Made by a program: the position numbers and the translations under genes. DNA of 64,000 nucleotides from a virus, in IMG/VR virus record IMGVR_UViG_3300009104_001827, positions 1 to 64,000 of that record; one strand, 5' to 3'. The notes beneath the pieces are model-generated. The model ran no database searches. It was not told where the DNA came from and was given only the letters and a program-made list of their open reading frames with translations. Of this stretch, positions 43,613-51,270 are shown in pieces; position 1 is the stretch's first letter, and every line of letters starts with the position of its first letter.

Positions 43613-44657
43613 CTCTTTCAAGGATTCGCTTCATTGCTTGAAACATATCAATCAACGCCCTGCGCCACTTCCTTCTATATTTTTTAAAATGAGCGTCTTC
43701 CTCAGGGGTAAATAGTCCCCTATTGGACTTTTTCGCAAACGCTAGATTATTTGGATTCTCTTGTCTCCATTTACCTCTAATGTACCGCCTCCCATTATGG
43801 TGTACAAAGTTGCTGCGTGGCACCCCACCTTTGCCACGAAACGGGGACATGGGTAATCCAAATTCCTTGGCAAAATCCAATCCTGGCAGGCGCTGGGTCC
43901 AGCTCCTTACTCTGGGCTTGAGGTCATTATCCACAAGCAGCGAAAGCATACTCATTAAGCCCATGATGTCAATTTTATTGGAATTATATTCGCCTTTCTT
44001 CCCTCCCTTGCAATCTTGCTTGTATTTATTGTCATCGGTAAGACCAAAGACTTCCAGTGACTCTTTTGGTATTTCCAAAACAATTTTAGGAATCATTCCG
44101 TTAAGGAGGGATCTCATTTTTGTTCCTTTATACTGGACATTCCGCTCGGTGTTTAAAATAAAGTTCGTTTTCCTTTTGTATGCCCACCCCTCTTCCTTGC
44201 GGGGATCATTCTCAAAAGAGGACATAGGCTTCTTCAATGCGAGCTCGGGGAAATGAATTAAAAAATTATATAATGCCAAAACATCAATCTTGTCGGATTT
44301 CGCTTCTACTCCATCGGGGTGACTAAAATTAAGGGCGCGTGGCGTTAATTGTTGAGGAAATAGCCGCAGGGTGATATTTCTTTTCTCACACAAATCATAA
44401 AACGCCAGCAGTTCGGGCTCCTCAAATGGCTGCGCTAAAGAAAGCTCTGTTCGCGGCCTCCCCATGTGGGCATCTTCAACCACTATAGCACTGCCAGGTT
44501 GAAGCTCATTAGGTAGATTTAATACTTCTTTATGCGTTAAAGTCCTAACTTCGTTTTCTGCCAACTCAAGCTCATCTGGAGCCATTTCCTTGTTTATACC
44601 CCTATGGGCTAGAGTGGCGACGTTTTTGCCGAGATCTAAAACATGTAAATTATTCAT
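43608..44657 (-). CDS. DEDD RuvC-like (IS110-type) putative nuclease
   Basis: 349 residues. The N-terminal RNase-H/RuvC fold has VLDLGK with Asp 8, SAIVVEDAHMGRP with Glu 61, then FYDLCEKRNITLRLFPQQ and KSDKIDVLALYNFL with Asp 122 and Asp 125. This D-E-D-x-x-D spacing matches the catalytic domain of IS110-family transposases, which use a bridge RNA. No IS ends, C-terminal Ser domain or Nop-like motif are recognised. The remainder is basic (GKGGVPRSNFVHHNGRRY), suited to nucleic acid. A four-unit structured-RNA array follows the stop. A nuclease, a domesticated transposase or a TIGR-Tas-like effector are possible. Confidence 0.65.
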   Translation of the reverse strand: MNNLHVLDLGKNVATLAHRGINKEMAPDELELAENEVRTLTHKEVLNLPNELQPGSAIVVEDAHMGRPRTELSLAQPFEEPELLAFYDLCEKRNITLRLFPQQLTPRALNFSHPDGVEAKSDKIDVLALYNFLIHFPELALKKPMSSFENDPRKEEGWAYKRKTNFILNTERNVQYKGTKMRSLLNGMIPKIVLEIPKESLEVFGLTDDNKYKQDCKGGKKGEYNSNKIDIMGLMSMLSLLVDNDLKPRVRSWTQRLPGLDFAKEFGLPMSPFRGKGGVPRSNFVHHNGRRYIRGKWRQENPNNLAFAKKSNRGLFTPEEDAHFKKYRRKWRRALIDMFQAMKRILERE

Positions 44658-44666
44658 AATAATACA

Positions 44667-44695
44667 ATATTAACATAATATTTGAGGCAAGTCAA
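44667..44695 (-). promoter_or_regulatory. Promoter of the RuvC-like gene and array
   Basis: TTGACT (44695-44690), 17-bp spacer, TAATAT (44672-44667), nine bases, ATG at 44657. Confidence 0.8.
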
Positions 44696-44702
44696 GGTTT
44701 AT

Positions 44703-44921
44703 TTAGGCCTTTTTGTCTAAGAATAAACCAATAGTCTCTTCCTTCTGTGGCTCCTTTAATACATTAGATATTAACGCTCTTGCCTCTTTGAATTTATGCG
44801 GGTGATGCTTCTCGCACCACGCTAATACCCATTCTTTTGCGTGAATATTAATTAAATCTTCAGTATCTACGTTTACGGTATAACCCTTAAGTGAAAGTTT
44901 ATTTGGACTGCCTTCGGTCAT
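44703..44921 (-). CDS. Hypothetical protein (72 aa)
   Basis: LKGYTVNVDTEDLINIHAKE, WCEKHHPHKFKEARALI. His/Cys cluster could bind a metal. ATGA overlap with the upstream lipoprotein gene. Unrecognised. Confidence 0.55.
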   Translation of the reverse strand: MTEGSPNKLSLKGYTVNVDTEDLINIHAKEWVLAWCEKHHPHKFKEARALISNVLKEPQKEETIGLFLDKKA

Positions 44922-45274
44922 TTCACAATCCGTATTCGTTTGTTTTGTGGGGAATCAAGCTCTCTGAGTTTTACAAAATGAGGAAAAAGCCAACCCTGAT
45001 GAATATCAGCAATTTCTATAGGTCTGATATTTTTCGCTCCTATTTTATTCACTAGATATGCTAAATCTTCCATTGGGAGGTCCACTCTAGAGCCATTCAC
45101 CCAAAGTACATAAGGCGACCTGCCATTTAGGTCAAAAGGCTGTGGAACGCTGTTTATTTCCATTAAGACAGGGCTTATTTCGGGATATTCAAACGCTTCC
45201 ATGGTCGCAGTCTGAGTGAGGCATCCCGAAGTAAGTAAGAATAATGGCAAAAATAAATATTTCATATATTGCAT
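44918..45274 (-). CDS. Lipoprotein (118 aa)
   Basis: MQYMKYLFLPLFLLTSGC: signal with lipobox LLTSGC (Cys 18). Mature part beta-rich (SPYVLWVNGSRVDLPMEDLA). Exported envelope protein of unknown role. A second ATG three codons in is possible. Confidence 0.7.
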   Translation of the reverse strand: MQYMKYLFLPLFLLTSGCLTQTATMEAFEYPEISPVLMEINSVPQPFDLNGRSPYVLWVNGSRVDLPMEDLAYLVNKIGAKNIRPIEIADIHQGWLFPHFVKLRELDSPQNKRIRIVK

Positions 45275-45365
45275 ATAATTACGATAGCTAACATTAAAAA
45301 ATAAATAATAAAATAAACTTTCAAAAAATACTTATAAGGATCAAATGGTGATTGATCTTTTTTCA

Positions 45366-46418
45366 TTAAAAAACATTCTCTAATCTGTTTATGATTTTCT
45401 GCTGGACCTTTTCGTTGTTTATGGAAAATTTCTGCAAATGCTCCGCCCCTATCTCCCTGTATTCTATTTGATTAAAGGAGTTTTTTATTTCCTCTAAATG
45501 ATCTATTGCTGAATTCATATCCATGCAATTGTAATAATAGCCGAAATCTTTAATAAATCTAGAATTATGCACAAGGGGTATGCCAAGGTGCATTGCGTCA
45601 AAGTTGATGTAGTTCAACCCCCAGTCGTCACTGACATGCGAAACGAGGCAATTAGTTCCATTGGTAAAAATTTGATTCAGTGGCCTTCTTGGGAAAAGAC
45701 TTGTCTTGAGGCCGTTTATTTCGCTCACATATTTGTGAAAAGTTAAAAAGTATTGCGACTCCTTCATTTTTCCCTCAATACAATATAGGTCTGCATGATT
45801 AATTAATCCGGGAACCTGCTTATTTGCCCTCGCTGCGGTTGCAAATGGAAAAAGTGAATTTTTACTATATATTCTATTCATTTCGCAGATTGCTATACCT
45901 AGGCCATTGGACGTATCTATCGGTATTGCTCCACCGCATTTTTGCCTAAGGTAATCCCTCTCATAGAGAAACGGAACCGTAAAAACCCTCTCTGTATTAT
46001 AAATTGTTTTAAAATAATCATTCGCTAAACTATGGTGGGCCAACGTCCATATTTCGTGGATATATTCCCTCCCCCCTCTATAATCTACGTCACCCAAGTT
46101 GCAATAAATCATTTCGGCAACGTCTCCGCAATACTCATTGTATGTCGAGTGCAAAACGATCTTTGTCTCATTGAAGATCTCCTTTCTCCACTGGTGCCTT
46201 GGTAGAAATCCAAAGCAAATTATAAGGTCAAGGCTTTTATATAATTCTAGGGACGGCGGGGCATGCCTCACCCCTTTGGGAATGTTGTCGCTATTTGTAA
46301 TCGCAATGATATCGTACCCTAGATAATCTATTAATTTATAAAGGTAGTATGCGTGCTGCGGGGCCCCAGCGTGCCAAAAGGAAGTCTCGTCGAGAATTGC
46401 CGTAATTCCAATCTTCAT
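45366..46418 (-). CDS. DUF2827/GT-B-like glycosyltransferase
   Basis: 350 residues. KIGITAILDETSFWHAGAPQ start, LIICFGFLPRHQW, IVLHSTYNEYCGD, and a C-terminal HVSDDWGLNYINFDAMHLGI, PLVHNSRFIKDFGYYYNCMD block as in GT-B retaining transferases (E/D-G-x-x-x-x-x-D-A-x-x-x-x-x-P). Fits DUF2827-type proteins. It could modify host surface glycans or phage DNA/protein; the substrate is unknown. Confidence 0.65.
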   Translation of the reverse strand: MKIGITAILDETSFWHAGAPQHAYYLYKLIDYLGYDIIAITNSDNIPKGVRHAPPSLELYKSLDLIICFGFLPRHQWRKEIFNETKIVLHSTYNEYCGDVAEMIYCNLGDVDYRGGREYIHEIWTLAHHSLANDYFKTIYNTERVFTVPFLYERDYLRQKCGGAIPIDTSNGLGIAICEMNRIYSKNSLFPFATAARANKQVPGLINHADLYCIEGKMKESQYFLTFHKYVSEINGLKTSLFPRRPLNQIFTNGTNCLVSHVSDDWGLNYINFDAMHLGIPLVHNSRFIKDFGYYYNCMDMNSAIDHLEEIKNSFNQIEYREIGAEHLQKFSINNEKVQQKIINRLENVF

Positions 46419-46762
46419 TTTGTTTGCTCGTGACCCAGGGGGTTAAAGGGGTGATCCGCAAGGTGGGGGTTGTCGAAGTTAAGGTGGTCCTTCAGGGCTT
46501 CGTTGCAAAGTTCGTTGAAGCTTATTCCTTTTTGGTGTGCGAATTGCATGTATTTAAATAATTCATCATCATTGAAGTCAAGCTCCACGGTCTCCATCTT
46601 AACTTTACGTATTTGGATTGAGCCTGCTGGCGTCGTTGTAAATTTTACGTCGTCCCCCTCCTTCCAGCGCAGCTTATTTAAGAGTACGGGTGGAATTTCA
46701 ATAAATAAATCCCCAGTGGAGTCTTCTAATTCCTTGACTTCAATAATATGTGTCTCGCTCAT
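46415..46762 (-). CDS. AbrB/SpoVT-like DNA-binding protein (115 aa)
   Basis: N-terminal swapped-hairpin motif GDLFIEIPPVLLNKLRWKEG, VKFTTTPAGSIQIRKV: the AbrB/SpoVT pattern of antitoxins and regulators. C-terminal half helical (FKYMQFAHQKGISFNEL), like small phage relatives. Overlaps the glycosyltransferase start by ATGA. Confidence 0.65.
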   Translation of the reverse strand: MSETHIIEVKELEDSTGDLFIEIPPVLLNKLRWKEGDDVKFTTTPAGSIQIRKVKMETVELDFNDDELFKYMQFAHQKGISFNELCNEALKDHLNFDNPHLADHPFNPLGHEQTK

Positions 46763-46771
46763 CTAGAATAG

Positions 46772-46800
46772 ATCTTCTCATATTTAGAGATAAATGTCAA
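46772..46800 (-). promoter_or_regulatory. Promoter overlapping upstream stop codon
   Basis: TTGACA (46800-46795) containing the TGA of 46797..47027, 17-bp spacer, GAAGAT (46777-46772), nine bases, ATG at 46762. Confidence 0.75.
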
Positions 46801-47027
46801 GGTTTATTTTTTTTAGATTCTTTATATTCCTTTATTCTTAATCGCATATATTCCTGGAAATAGAAATGATACGCCGCTTCGTCTTCATTATCTATAGCGA
46901 TCCTCATTTCATTTTTATATACCTCAATCCAGTCTCGCTTATTTTCGTCGAATGCGGTGTCGGACGGCTGGGGCGTATCCGCGACAACGCAGCCTGTCAT
47001 CAATAATAATACAAAATATTTCAGCAC
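46797..47027 (-). CDS. Small lipoprotein (76 aa)
   Basis: MLKYFVLLLMTGC: signal and lipobox LLMTGC (Cys 13), then an acidic helical mature part (NEDEAAYHFYFQEYMRLRIK). Unknown role. Confidence 0.65.
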   Translation of the reverse strand: MLKYFVLLLMTGCVVADTPQPSDTAFDENKRDWIEVYKNEMRIAIDNEDEAAYHFYFQEYMRLRIKEYKESKKNKP

Positions 47028-47041
47028 ATATTATGTTACAC

Positions 47042-47557
47042 TTATTCTCTCTTGTCTCCCGTTTGACGCTTTGATCTTACTTCTTCTAAAAGCGCTTTTT
47101 GCGCTTCTTTAATTGCTTGATGTTTGTCTTTATTTGCCTCCTTAAAGGCTTTAATTAATTCTATAACGTCCTCCTTGGACTTACCTTTAAGATCTGTGCG
47201 TAATTTATTGCGCTGCTCATTCATTTCTTTTTTCTTTTCATGTAGAATCTTGATTTTCGCCTGTATTTCTGGCGAAGGCTTAGGTTTATCTGGGCGCGGC
47301 GGTCGAGCCTTATCTTTCTTTACGTTATTTAAAATCCATTTCGCTAACGTACTGCTTCCCATGCCAAACCCAAAAGGAAGTTTCTTGAAATCCTTAGTCT
47401 GTACTGCAGGTGGGCGCCCCCAGTGGGGCGGAAAGGGTTTGTTCGAGGGGCGTGAAATTTCGGGTTTGCCCTGTTCTGGTTTAGGTTTAATTTTTGGTCT
47501 TTCGCCTAATGCGCTAGACGCAAAGGCGGCGAATAATAGTATGGTTAGATATTTCAT
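47042..47557 (-). CDS. Secreted Pro/Lys-rich protein (171 aa)
   Basis: Signal peptide MKYLTILLFAAFASSALG, then a Pro/Lys-rich stretch (KPKPEQGKPEISRP) and a long charged helix (ILHEKKKEMNEQRNKLRTDL). A periplasm-spanning rod is a plausible picture; no family recognised. Confidence 0.65.
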   Translation of the reverse strand: MKYLTILLFAAFASSALGERPKIKPKPEQGKPEISRPSNKPFPPHWGRPPAVQTKDFKKLPFGFGMGSSTLAKWILNNVKKDKARPPRPDKPKPSPEIQAKIKILHEKKKEMNEQRNKLRTDLKGKSKEDVIELIKAFKEANKDKHQAIKEAQKALLEEVRSKRQTGDKRE

Positions 47558-47595
47558 TATTTATGATTACACTTTCTTATCTTGTTGTATGTTAT

Positions 47596-48228
47596 TTACG
47601 GGACAATAATTATTGAGGAATTTGAATATTGGTAAAAGGCGATGCCACCTCTATTGAGACCATAGAAATACATCCAGGTGGAAAGATCGCTCGAATAAAT
47701 AAAGGGGAATACCCCTTGTTTTGTCCAAATCCAGTTTAATCCTTCTCTCCATAGCCAAAACCCCTCCCCTGATCTTTTTGGGAAAATCCACCCCAAATGT
47801 TCGTGATACATCCATATCTTATTTGATTGATAGAAATTTCCTAGCCAACCACTACGCCTCCAATTTGGGGAATTGTCGATTGCTGAGGAGTCGGTCAGGG
47901 TAACGTAGGTAAGGCCAAAATCCTTAAAACTGGACAATATAGCGTTTTCAATTTCACTTTCTTTTTTCAGTCTATATTGGTTATATGCATCCCCTATTTC
48001 CTTAGGGTAGGGCCTTGTTTGTGGTTTTTCTCTGGCGGGGCAATCATCCATAAAGCAATTAATGAGGTGCCCGCAAGTCGGAGAAGGCTTTATTTTTCTA
48101 CAATACTCTTCGTGCTTTTGCTGTTGCTCGGGGCAAATATACCTAACTCTTTTGACCCCAAGGCAGCTCCCTGCCAATAGGCTAAAGGCGACAAAAAGGA
48201 AAACCCCTCTATGCGCTATTATTTCCAT
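47596..48228 (-). CDS. Exported protein with WLGxF / LGWIFP repeat domain
   Basis: 210 residues. A signal ending LLAGSC suggests a lipoprotein. Residues 30-70 contain six Cys (CPEQQQKHEEYC, CGHLINCFMDDC). The C-terminal third has the pattern SGWLGNFYQS, MYHEHLGWIFP, GFWLWREGLNWIWT, FPFIYSSDLSTWMYFY. I know this Trp-rich end module mainly from Verrucomicrobiota cell-surface proteins. It could act in adhesion or envelope contact. Confidence 0.6.
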   Translation of the reverse strand: MEIIAHRGVFLFVAFSLLAGSCLGVKRVRYICPEQQQKHEEYCRKIKPSPTCGHLINCFMDDCPAREKPQTRPYPKEIGDAYNQYRLKKESEIENAILSSFKDFGLTYVTLTDSSAIDNSPNWRRSGWLGNFYQSNKIWMYHEHLGWIFPKRSGEGFWLWREGLNWIWTKQGVFPFIYSSDLSTWMYFYGLNRGGIAFYQYSNSSIIIVP

Positions 48229-48386
48229 TTGCAGTAATTTGGATTTTCTTCTCTTTTCCGACGCATATACTCTCTTTTTTGTCTGCGCCTTCTCTCTATA
48301 TCTGCATCATCGTATTTCTTGCGCGCACGCAAGCGCGCCTCTTTACCTTTATCGCTCCCTGCGTATTTCTTTTGTCTATCGTCCAC
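48219..48386 (-). CDS. Very basic small protein (55 aa, GTG start)
   Basis: Arg/Lys-rich helix (KGKEARLRARKKYDDADI, ERRRRQKREYMRRKREE). GTG at 48386 touches the upstream stop; last codons overlap 47596..48228. Nucleic-acid binding by charge only. Confidence 0.5.
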   Translation of the reverse strand: MDDRQKKYAGSDKGKEARLRARKKYDDADIERRRRQKREYMRRKREENPNYCKWK

Positions 48387-48586
48387 TATTGCTTCTTTTT
48401 CTTGAATATTTTTTTTTGGGTCTTAGGCTCACCCCAGTTTATGTCGTCGTAATTGTTTTGGTATTTCTCTGAGAAAATACTTCTCGGCGAATCTCCCTTT
48501 CCTGCTCCTCCGTCCTTTCGATTGTATTTGTCGTGGAACTCAGAAATAATTTGATTTTCTGATTTTTTTTTAGAATTTTTCATCAT
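48386..48586 (-). CDS. Small basic protein (66 aa)
   Basis: ATGA overlap with the upstream gene. Lys-rich ends (KNSKKKSENQ, KTQKKIFKKKKQ) and a Gly/Asp middle (NRKDGGAGKGDSPRSIF). Unrecognised. Confidence 0.5.
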   Translation of the reverse strand: MMKNSKKKSENQIISEFHDKYNRKDGGAGKGDSPRSIFSEKYQNNYDDINWGEPKTQKKIFKKKKQ

Positions 48587-48828
48587 ATAAACCAGGCTAT
48601 GCACCTATTATTCTTTTGATCCTTTTGTACTTGTTGGCACCGATACCCTAAGTCTAGCATACGAATACAAAGCTCGGGGAAAAATTCCATTTCAAGCTCA
48701 CATCTTATTTCGTCCGTTTCCTTTAGGTCTTCAAGCGTTCCACTTAGAACGCGCGAAGCCGAAACTTCGCTGCAAAATTCTTGACATATAGCCTCAGCCC
48801 TTGTTATTTGCATTTGCAGTCTTGACAA
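48583..48828 (-). CDS. Cys-containing helical protein (81 aa)
   Basis: AICQEFCSEVSASRV, CELEMEFFPELCIRMLDLGY. Overlaps the start region of 48804..48953. Unrecognised. Confidence 0.5.
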   Translation of the reverse strand: MSRLQMQITRAEAICQEFCSEVSASRVLSGTLEDLKETDEIRCELEMEFFPELCIRMLDLGYRCQQVQKDQKNNRCIAWFI

Positions 48829-48953
48829 TTTGAGTTACAAGCGCCTGCTTCGCAACGACAGATTTTATCACCATTGCATTTGTGTGTTAATAGAGCACAT
48901 TTACAACCAGTCAAGAAAAGCAAGGTCATTATGATTACGATTAATTTTTTCAT
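48804..48953 (-). CDS. Cys-rich mini-lipoprotein (49 aa)
   Basis: MKKLIVIIMTLLFLTGC: lipobox FLTGC (Cys 17). The 32-residue mature part has eight more Cys in CNGDKICRCEAGACNSNC and CKCK, as in a knottin or metal-binding knot. Own promoter. Confidence 0.65.
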   Translation of the reverse strand: MKKLIVIIMTLLFLTGCKCALLTHKCNGDKICRCEAGACNSNCQDCKCK

Positions 48954-48961
48954 ACTAAAAT

Positions 48962-48990
48962 ATAATACACTAATAGGTTAATAATGTCAA
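48962..48990 (-). promoter_or_regulatory. Promoter of the Cys-rich lipoprotein operon
   Basis: TTGACA (48990-48985) containing the stop codon of 48987..49463, 17-bp spacer, TATTAT (48967-48962), eight bases, ATG at 48953. Confidence 0.85.
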
Positions 48991-49463
48991 GTCGCTTCTG
49001 GGTTCCATGGAATTAATTTTTCTTCACCACTCTCTATTCTCTCTTGAAGCTTCCTAAGCTTGCCCCCCTCCTTTCTAACTGCTGAAGCTGAGAAGCCGAA
49101 AAAGGTTATCTCCCATAAAATGTGAGCAGCAGCTGTTGTATTGTCCATCGTCACCGCTTTATATATTTCACTATCAATTAATTCTTCCCACTCAACAAGA
49201 TCTATTGCATAAAGTTCATCCTCTACTTCGTTATACCAGCAAACATCAATAAACTTTTGATTATCATCTTCTTTCTCCGTAATATAAACCTTCCAATCTT
49301 TATTGGGATTCTTTTGAAGCTTGTAGAGATTTTGCCACGCTCCAAGAAAGCTCACGTCCGCATCGCTGATCTCTTCATTTGACTTATCTTTGTAATAAGT
49401 CTTATGGATAATATTAAATACCGATTTGTAGCTACATGCGTAAATTAAATCTCTTAAAGTCAT
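48987..49463 (-). CDS. DUF6557-like protein (158 aa)
   Basis: MTLRDLIYACSYKSVFNIIH start; YNEVEDELYAIDLVEWEELI; AAAHILWEITFFGFSASAV. The A-H-x-L-W-E-x-T-F-x-G-F end fits a family I believe is DUF6557. Function unknown. Confidence 0.65.
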   Translation of the reverse strand: MTLRDLIYACSYKSVFNIIHKTYYKDKSNEEISDADVSFLGAWQNLYKLQKNPNKDWKVYITEKEDDNQKFIDVCWYNEVEDELYAIDLVEWEELIDSEIYKAVTMDNTTAAAHILWEITFFGFSASAVRKEGGKLRKLQERIESGEEKLIPWNPEAT

Positions 49464-49714
49464 AACGGATCATTGTAAGCTGGAGGATGTTTTTCTCGAT
49501 AATAAAATATATTGGGGGCAGCGTTATTGGCTGGAAGTTGATCGAAAATATATTGTACCTCTTTGATGTATTTTCTCTGTGTGTCTAGAAGGGTCTTCTG
49601 ACTCTCAATAATAGACTTTAGCTCCTCATTCTCATCTTGTAGCTCATAAATATGAATTGCTATTATAAATGCAAAAATAAAAATCCCAACGGAAACAAAA
49701 TCAAAATACTTCAC
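49460..49714 (-). CDS. Membrane protein with coiled coil (84 aa, GTG start)
   Basis: GTG at 49714 inside the end of the upstream gene. One membrane helix (FVSVGIFIFAFIIAIHIYEL) then a coiled coil (DENEELKSIIESQKTLLDTQ) and a Pro-rich end: an i-spanin (Rz)-like outline. Two-membrane-helix gene 49701..49904 precedes it, which fits a lysis module but is inference. Confidence 0.5.
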   Translation of the reverse strand: MKYFDFVSVGIFIFAFIIAIHIYELQDENEELKSIIESQKTLLDTQRKYIKEVQYIFDQLPANNAAPNIFYYREKHPPAYNDPL

Positions 49715-49904
49715 TATCTTCTTTACACTTATTCCTATCGCACTTATTTGAATAGGTTCCCACGCCACAAAATAACGCCACTCCAAAACTAAAAAAACAA
49801 AACGGATCTCCATGAATAGCTGAATTTATTGCAAGAAAAACATTTATAACGCAAAGAACAATCAAAAGCTTGCCCCTCCCGTTTAAATATCTCCACGCTT
49901 TCAT
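49701..49904 (-). CDS. Two-helix membrane protein (67 aa)
   Basis: KLLIVLCVINVFLAINSAI and FCFFSFGVALFCGVGTY: two membrane helices with a short loop and a Lys-rich end. Could be a holin by size and topology only. Confidence 0.5.
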   Translation of the reverse strand: MKAWRYLNGRGKLLIVLCVINVFLAINSAIHGDPFCFFSFGVALFCGVGTYSNKCDRNKCKEDSEVF

Positions 49905-50119
49905 TCTCCCTCTCCGAGCATCTCGTCTCCGATGTCTATATTCCCCGCATCAATCAACTCCTGCATTTTCTCCCTCAACGCCCCAATCATTACGAAAGTA
50001 TTAATATCAAACTCCTCCAAGTACCGCTCGACCATATTATCAAGCTCAAAGCGAAACGCGTCCGTTTGCTCGTCGTAATCTTGGGGTCCGTCAATATAGA
50101 AATCATCATCAATGCTCAT
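49901..50119 (-). CDS. Acidic small protein (72 aa)
   Basis: MSIDDDFYIDGPQDYDEQTD, ENMVERYLEEFD-type helix, EMLGEGE end. Overlaps the next start. Unrecognised. Confidence 0.55.
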   Translation of the reverse strand: MSIDDDFYIDGPQDYDEQTDAFRFELDNMVERYLEEFDINTFVMIGALREKMQELIDAGNIDIGDEMLGEGE

Positions 50120-50187
50120 TTATAATATTACACTCCTGTATTATATATTATATATACGCGAGATGTTATTCAAGTTAAATTTAAAAC

Positions 50188-50264
50188 TGGCGCGGGAGGA
50201 GGGATTTGAACCCTCGACCTACGGTTTAGAAGACCGTTGCTCTATCCTGCTGAGCTACTCCCGC
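50188..50264 (-). tRNA. tRNA-Arg (UCU)
   Basis: GCGGGAG/CTCCCGC acceptor, AGCTCAGCAGGATAGAGC D arm, anticodon loop CTTCTAA, TTCAAAT T loop, G73 and an encoded CCA. UCU reads AGA/AGG. Confidence 0.95.
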
Positions 50265-50269
50265 CAAAA

Positions 50270-50300
50270 AAAAGGGGCAGCACAATGCCGCCCCTTTTAT
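50270..50300 (-). terminator. Rho-independent terminator of 50322..50564
   Basis: On the minus strand GGGGCGGCA-TTG-TGCTGCCCC followed by T7. Separates the membrane-protein gene from tRNA-Arg. Confidence 0.9.
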
Positions 50301-50321
50301 TCATGAGTAACCTTTGTGGTT

Positions 50322-50564
50322 TTACTCGGTGTTATTGTTTTGCTTTTGAAGTAAAGCCACAACAAGTAGGAGGGTAATTAGCCCAGCCAAACTTGCTCCT
50401 TCACCAACAAATCCATTTACAATGGATTGCAGGTTTGCGATCACGTTCATTCCTGCGGCTTCACCGAAGACAACTTGTGCGAGCACAAGTAAGCCTACGA
50501 TAGAGACGAGGACGCTGAAGATACCGCCAACGGCGGATCTGACTGTTTCTACTACGTTATTCAT
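50322..50564 (-). CDS. Two-helix membrane protein (80 aa)
   Basis: SAVGGIFSVLVSIVGLLVLA and SLAGLITLLLVVALL helices with a Gly/Ala-rich loop and a QKQNNNTE tail. Looks like a small pore- or pilin-type membrane protein; a holin is one option. Pairs with the porin-like gene just upstream and ends in a strong terminator. Confidence 0.6.
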   Translation of the reverse strand: MNNVVETVRSAVGGIFSVLVSIVGLLVLAQVVFGEAAGMNVIANLQSIVNGFVGEGASLAGLITLLLVVALLQKQNNNTE

Positions 50565-50583
50565 AATAAATTTGTTCCTGTTT

Positions 50584-51261
50584 TTAGAAAGTTACGTTTA
50601 GGCCAATGCCCCAAACCGTCTCATTATTGCGGGATTCTGTATCCGACAAGGCTACGTCAGCAAAAACATTAAACTGATCGTTAATCGTTCGAGAAACCTT
50701 TGCAGTCAAGCCTGTATAGGTTTCATTTTCTGAGACCAACGTGTCAGTAGATCCTAGCGTTCCTCCCAGATCAAGCATTGCAAGATCGAGATCCACGCTA
50801 TAGGTTAATTGCCCTTCAAAAGTCTGAAGACTCTCGTCCGTGTTTTGATAGAATGCAATTGTGGGAGTAAGCGCAGTATTAAGCGAGATGGAAACGAATC
50901 CTTCAAGATCAGAATCTGCTGCCGTGCTATGATCTGTATTGTATACTCCAAGATAAGTATTCAGAAGATTATCCATAAAGGACGTACCCACCCCTAGGGT
51001 AAGCTCATCTGTATCTCCTCCGAGAGAAGCCGTGCTTTGATTCGTTTGGAAGTTTCCAAACACGTCAACTCCCGAGAACTCACTAGAGAATCCAACCCGT
51101 GCCTGGACTGCTTCCTCTGAAAGTAGAGCTCCCCTTCGTGCATAATCCGAAGTGTATTTTGTGCTAACGTTTCCATTAAAGGATTCGTTGGCGGCGTTTA
51201 AACTTACTGCCCCTAAAAGCAAGGCAGTAAAGGATATTGTTAGTTTGGTTTTATTTTTCAT
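50584..51261 (-). CDS. TorF/Gcw_chp-type porin-like outer membrane protein
   Basis: 225 residues. Signal peptide MKNKTKLTISFTALLLGAVS, then alternating amphipathic strands starting STKYTSDYARRGALLSEEAV and ending in the C-terminal Phe (WGIGLNVTF) typical of BAM substrates. The 'SDY-x-x-R-G' opening fits TorF/Gcw_chp family porins. Phages rarely encode outer-membrane barrels; this may alter permeability or block rival phages. Confidence 0.75.
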   Translation of the reverse strand: MKNKTKLTISFTALLLGAVSLNAANESFNGNVSTKYTSDYARRGALLSEEAVQARVGFSSEFSGVDVFGNFQTNQSTASLGGDTDELTLGVGTSFMDNLLNTYLGVYNTDHSTAADSDLEGFVSISLNTALTPTIAFYQNTDESLQTFEGQLTYSVDLDLAMLDLGGTLGSTDTLVSENETYTGLTAKVSRTINDQFNVFADVALSDTESRNNETVWGIGLNVTF

Positions 51262-51270
51262 AAAGTTATA

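Noticed and set aside
43608-44657. Complete IS110 insertion sequence
   Set aside because: No second IS110 domain, no recognisable ends or insertion scar; only the N-terminal catalytic pattern matches.
45295-45366. 23-codon hydrophobic frame before the glycosyltransferase stop
   Set aside because: Short, AT-driven, no conserved placement next to a repeat.
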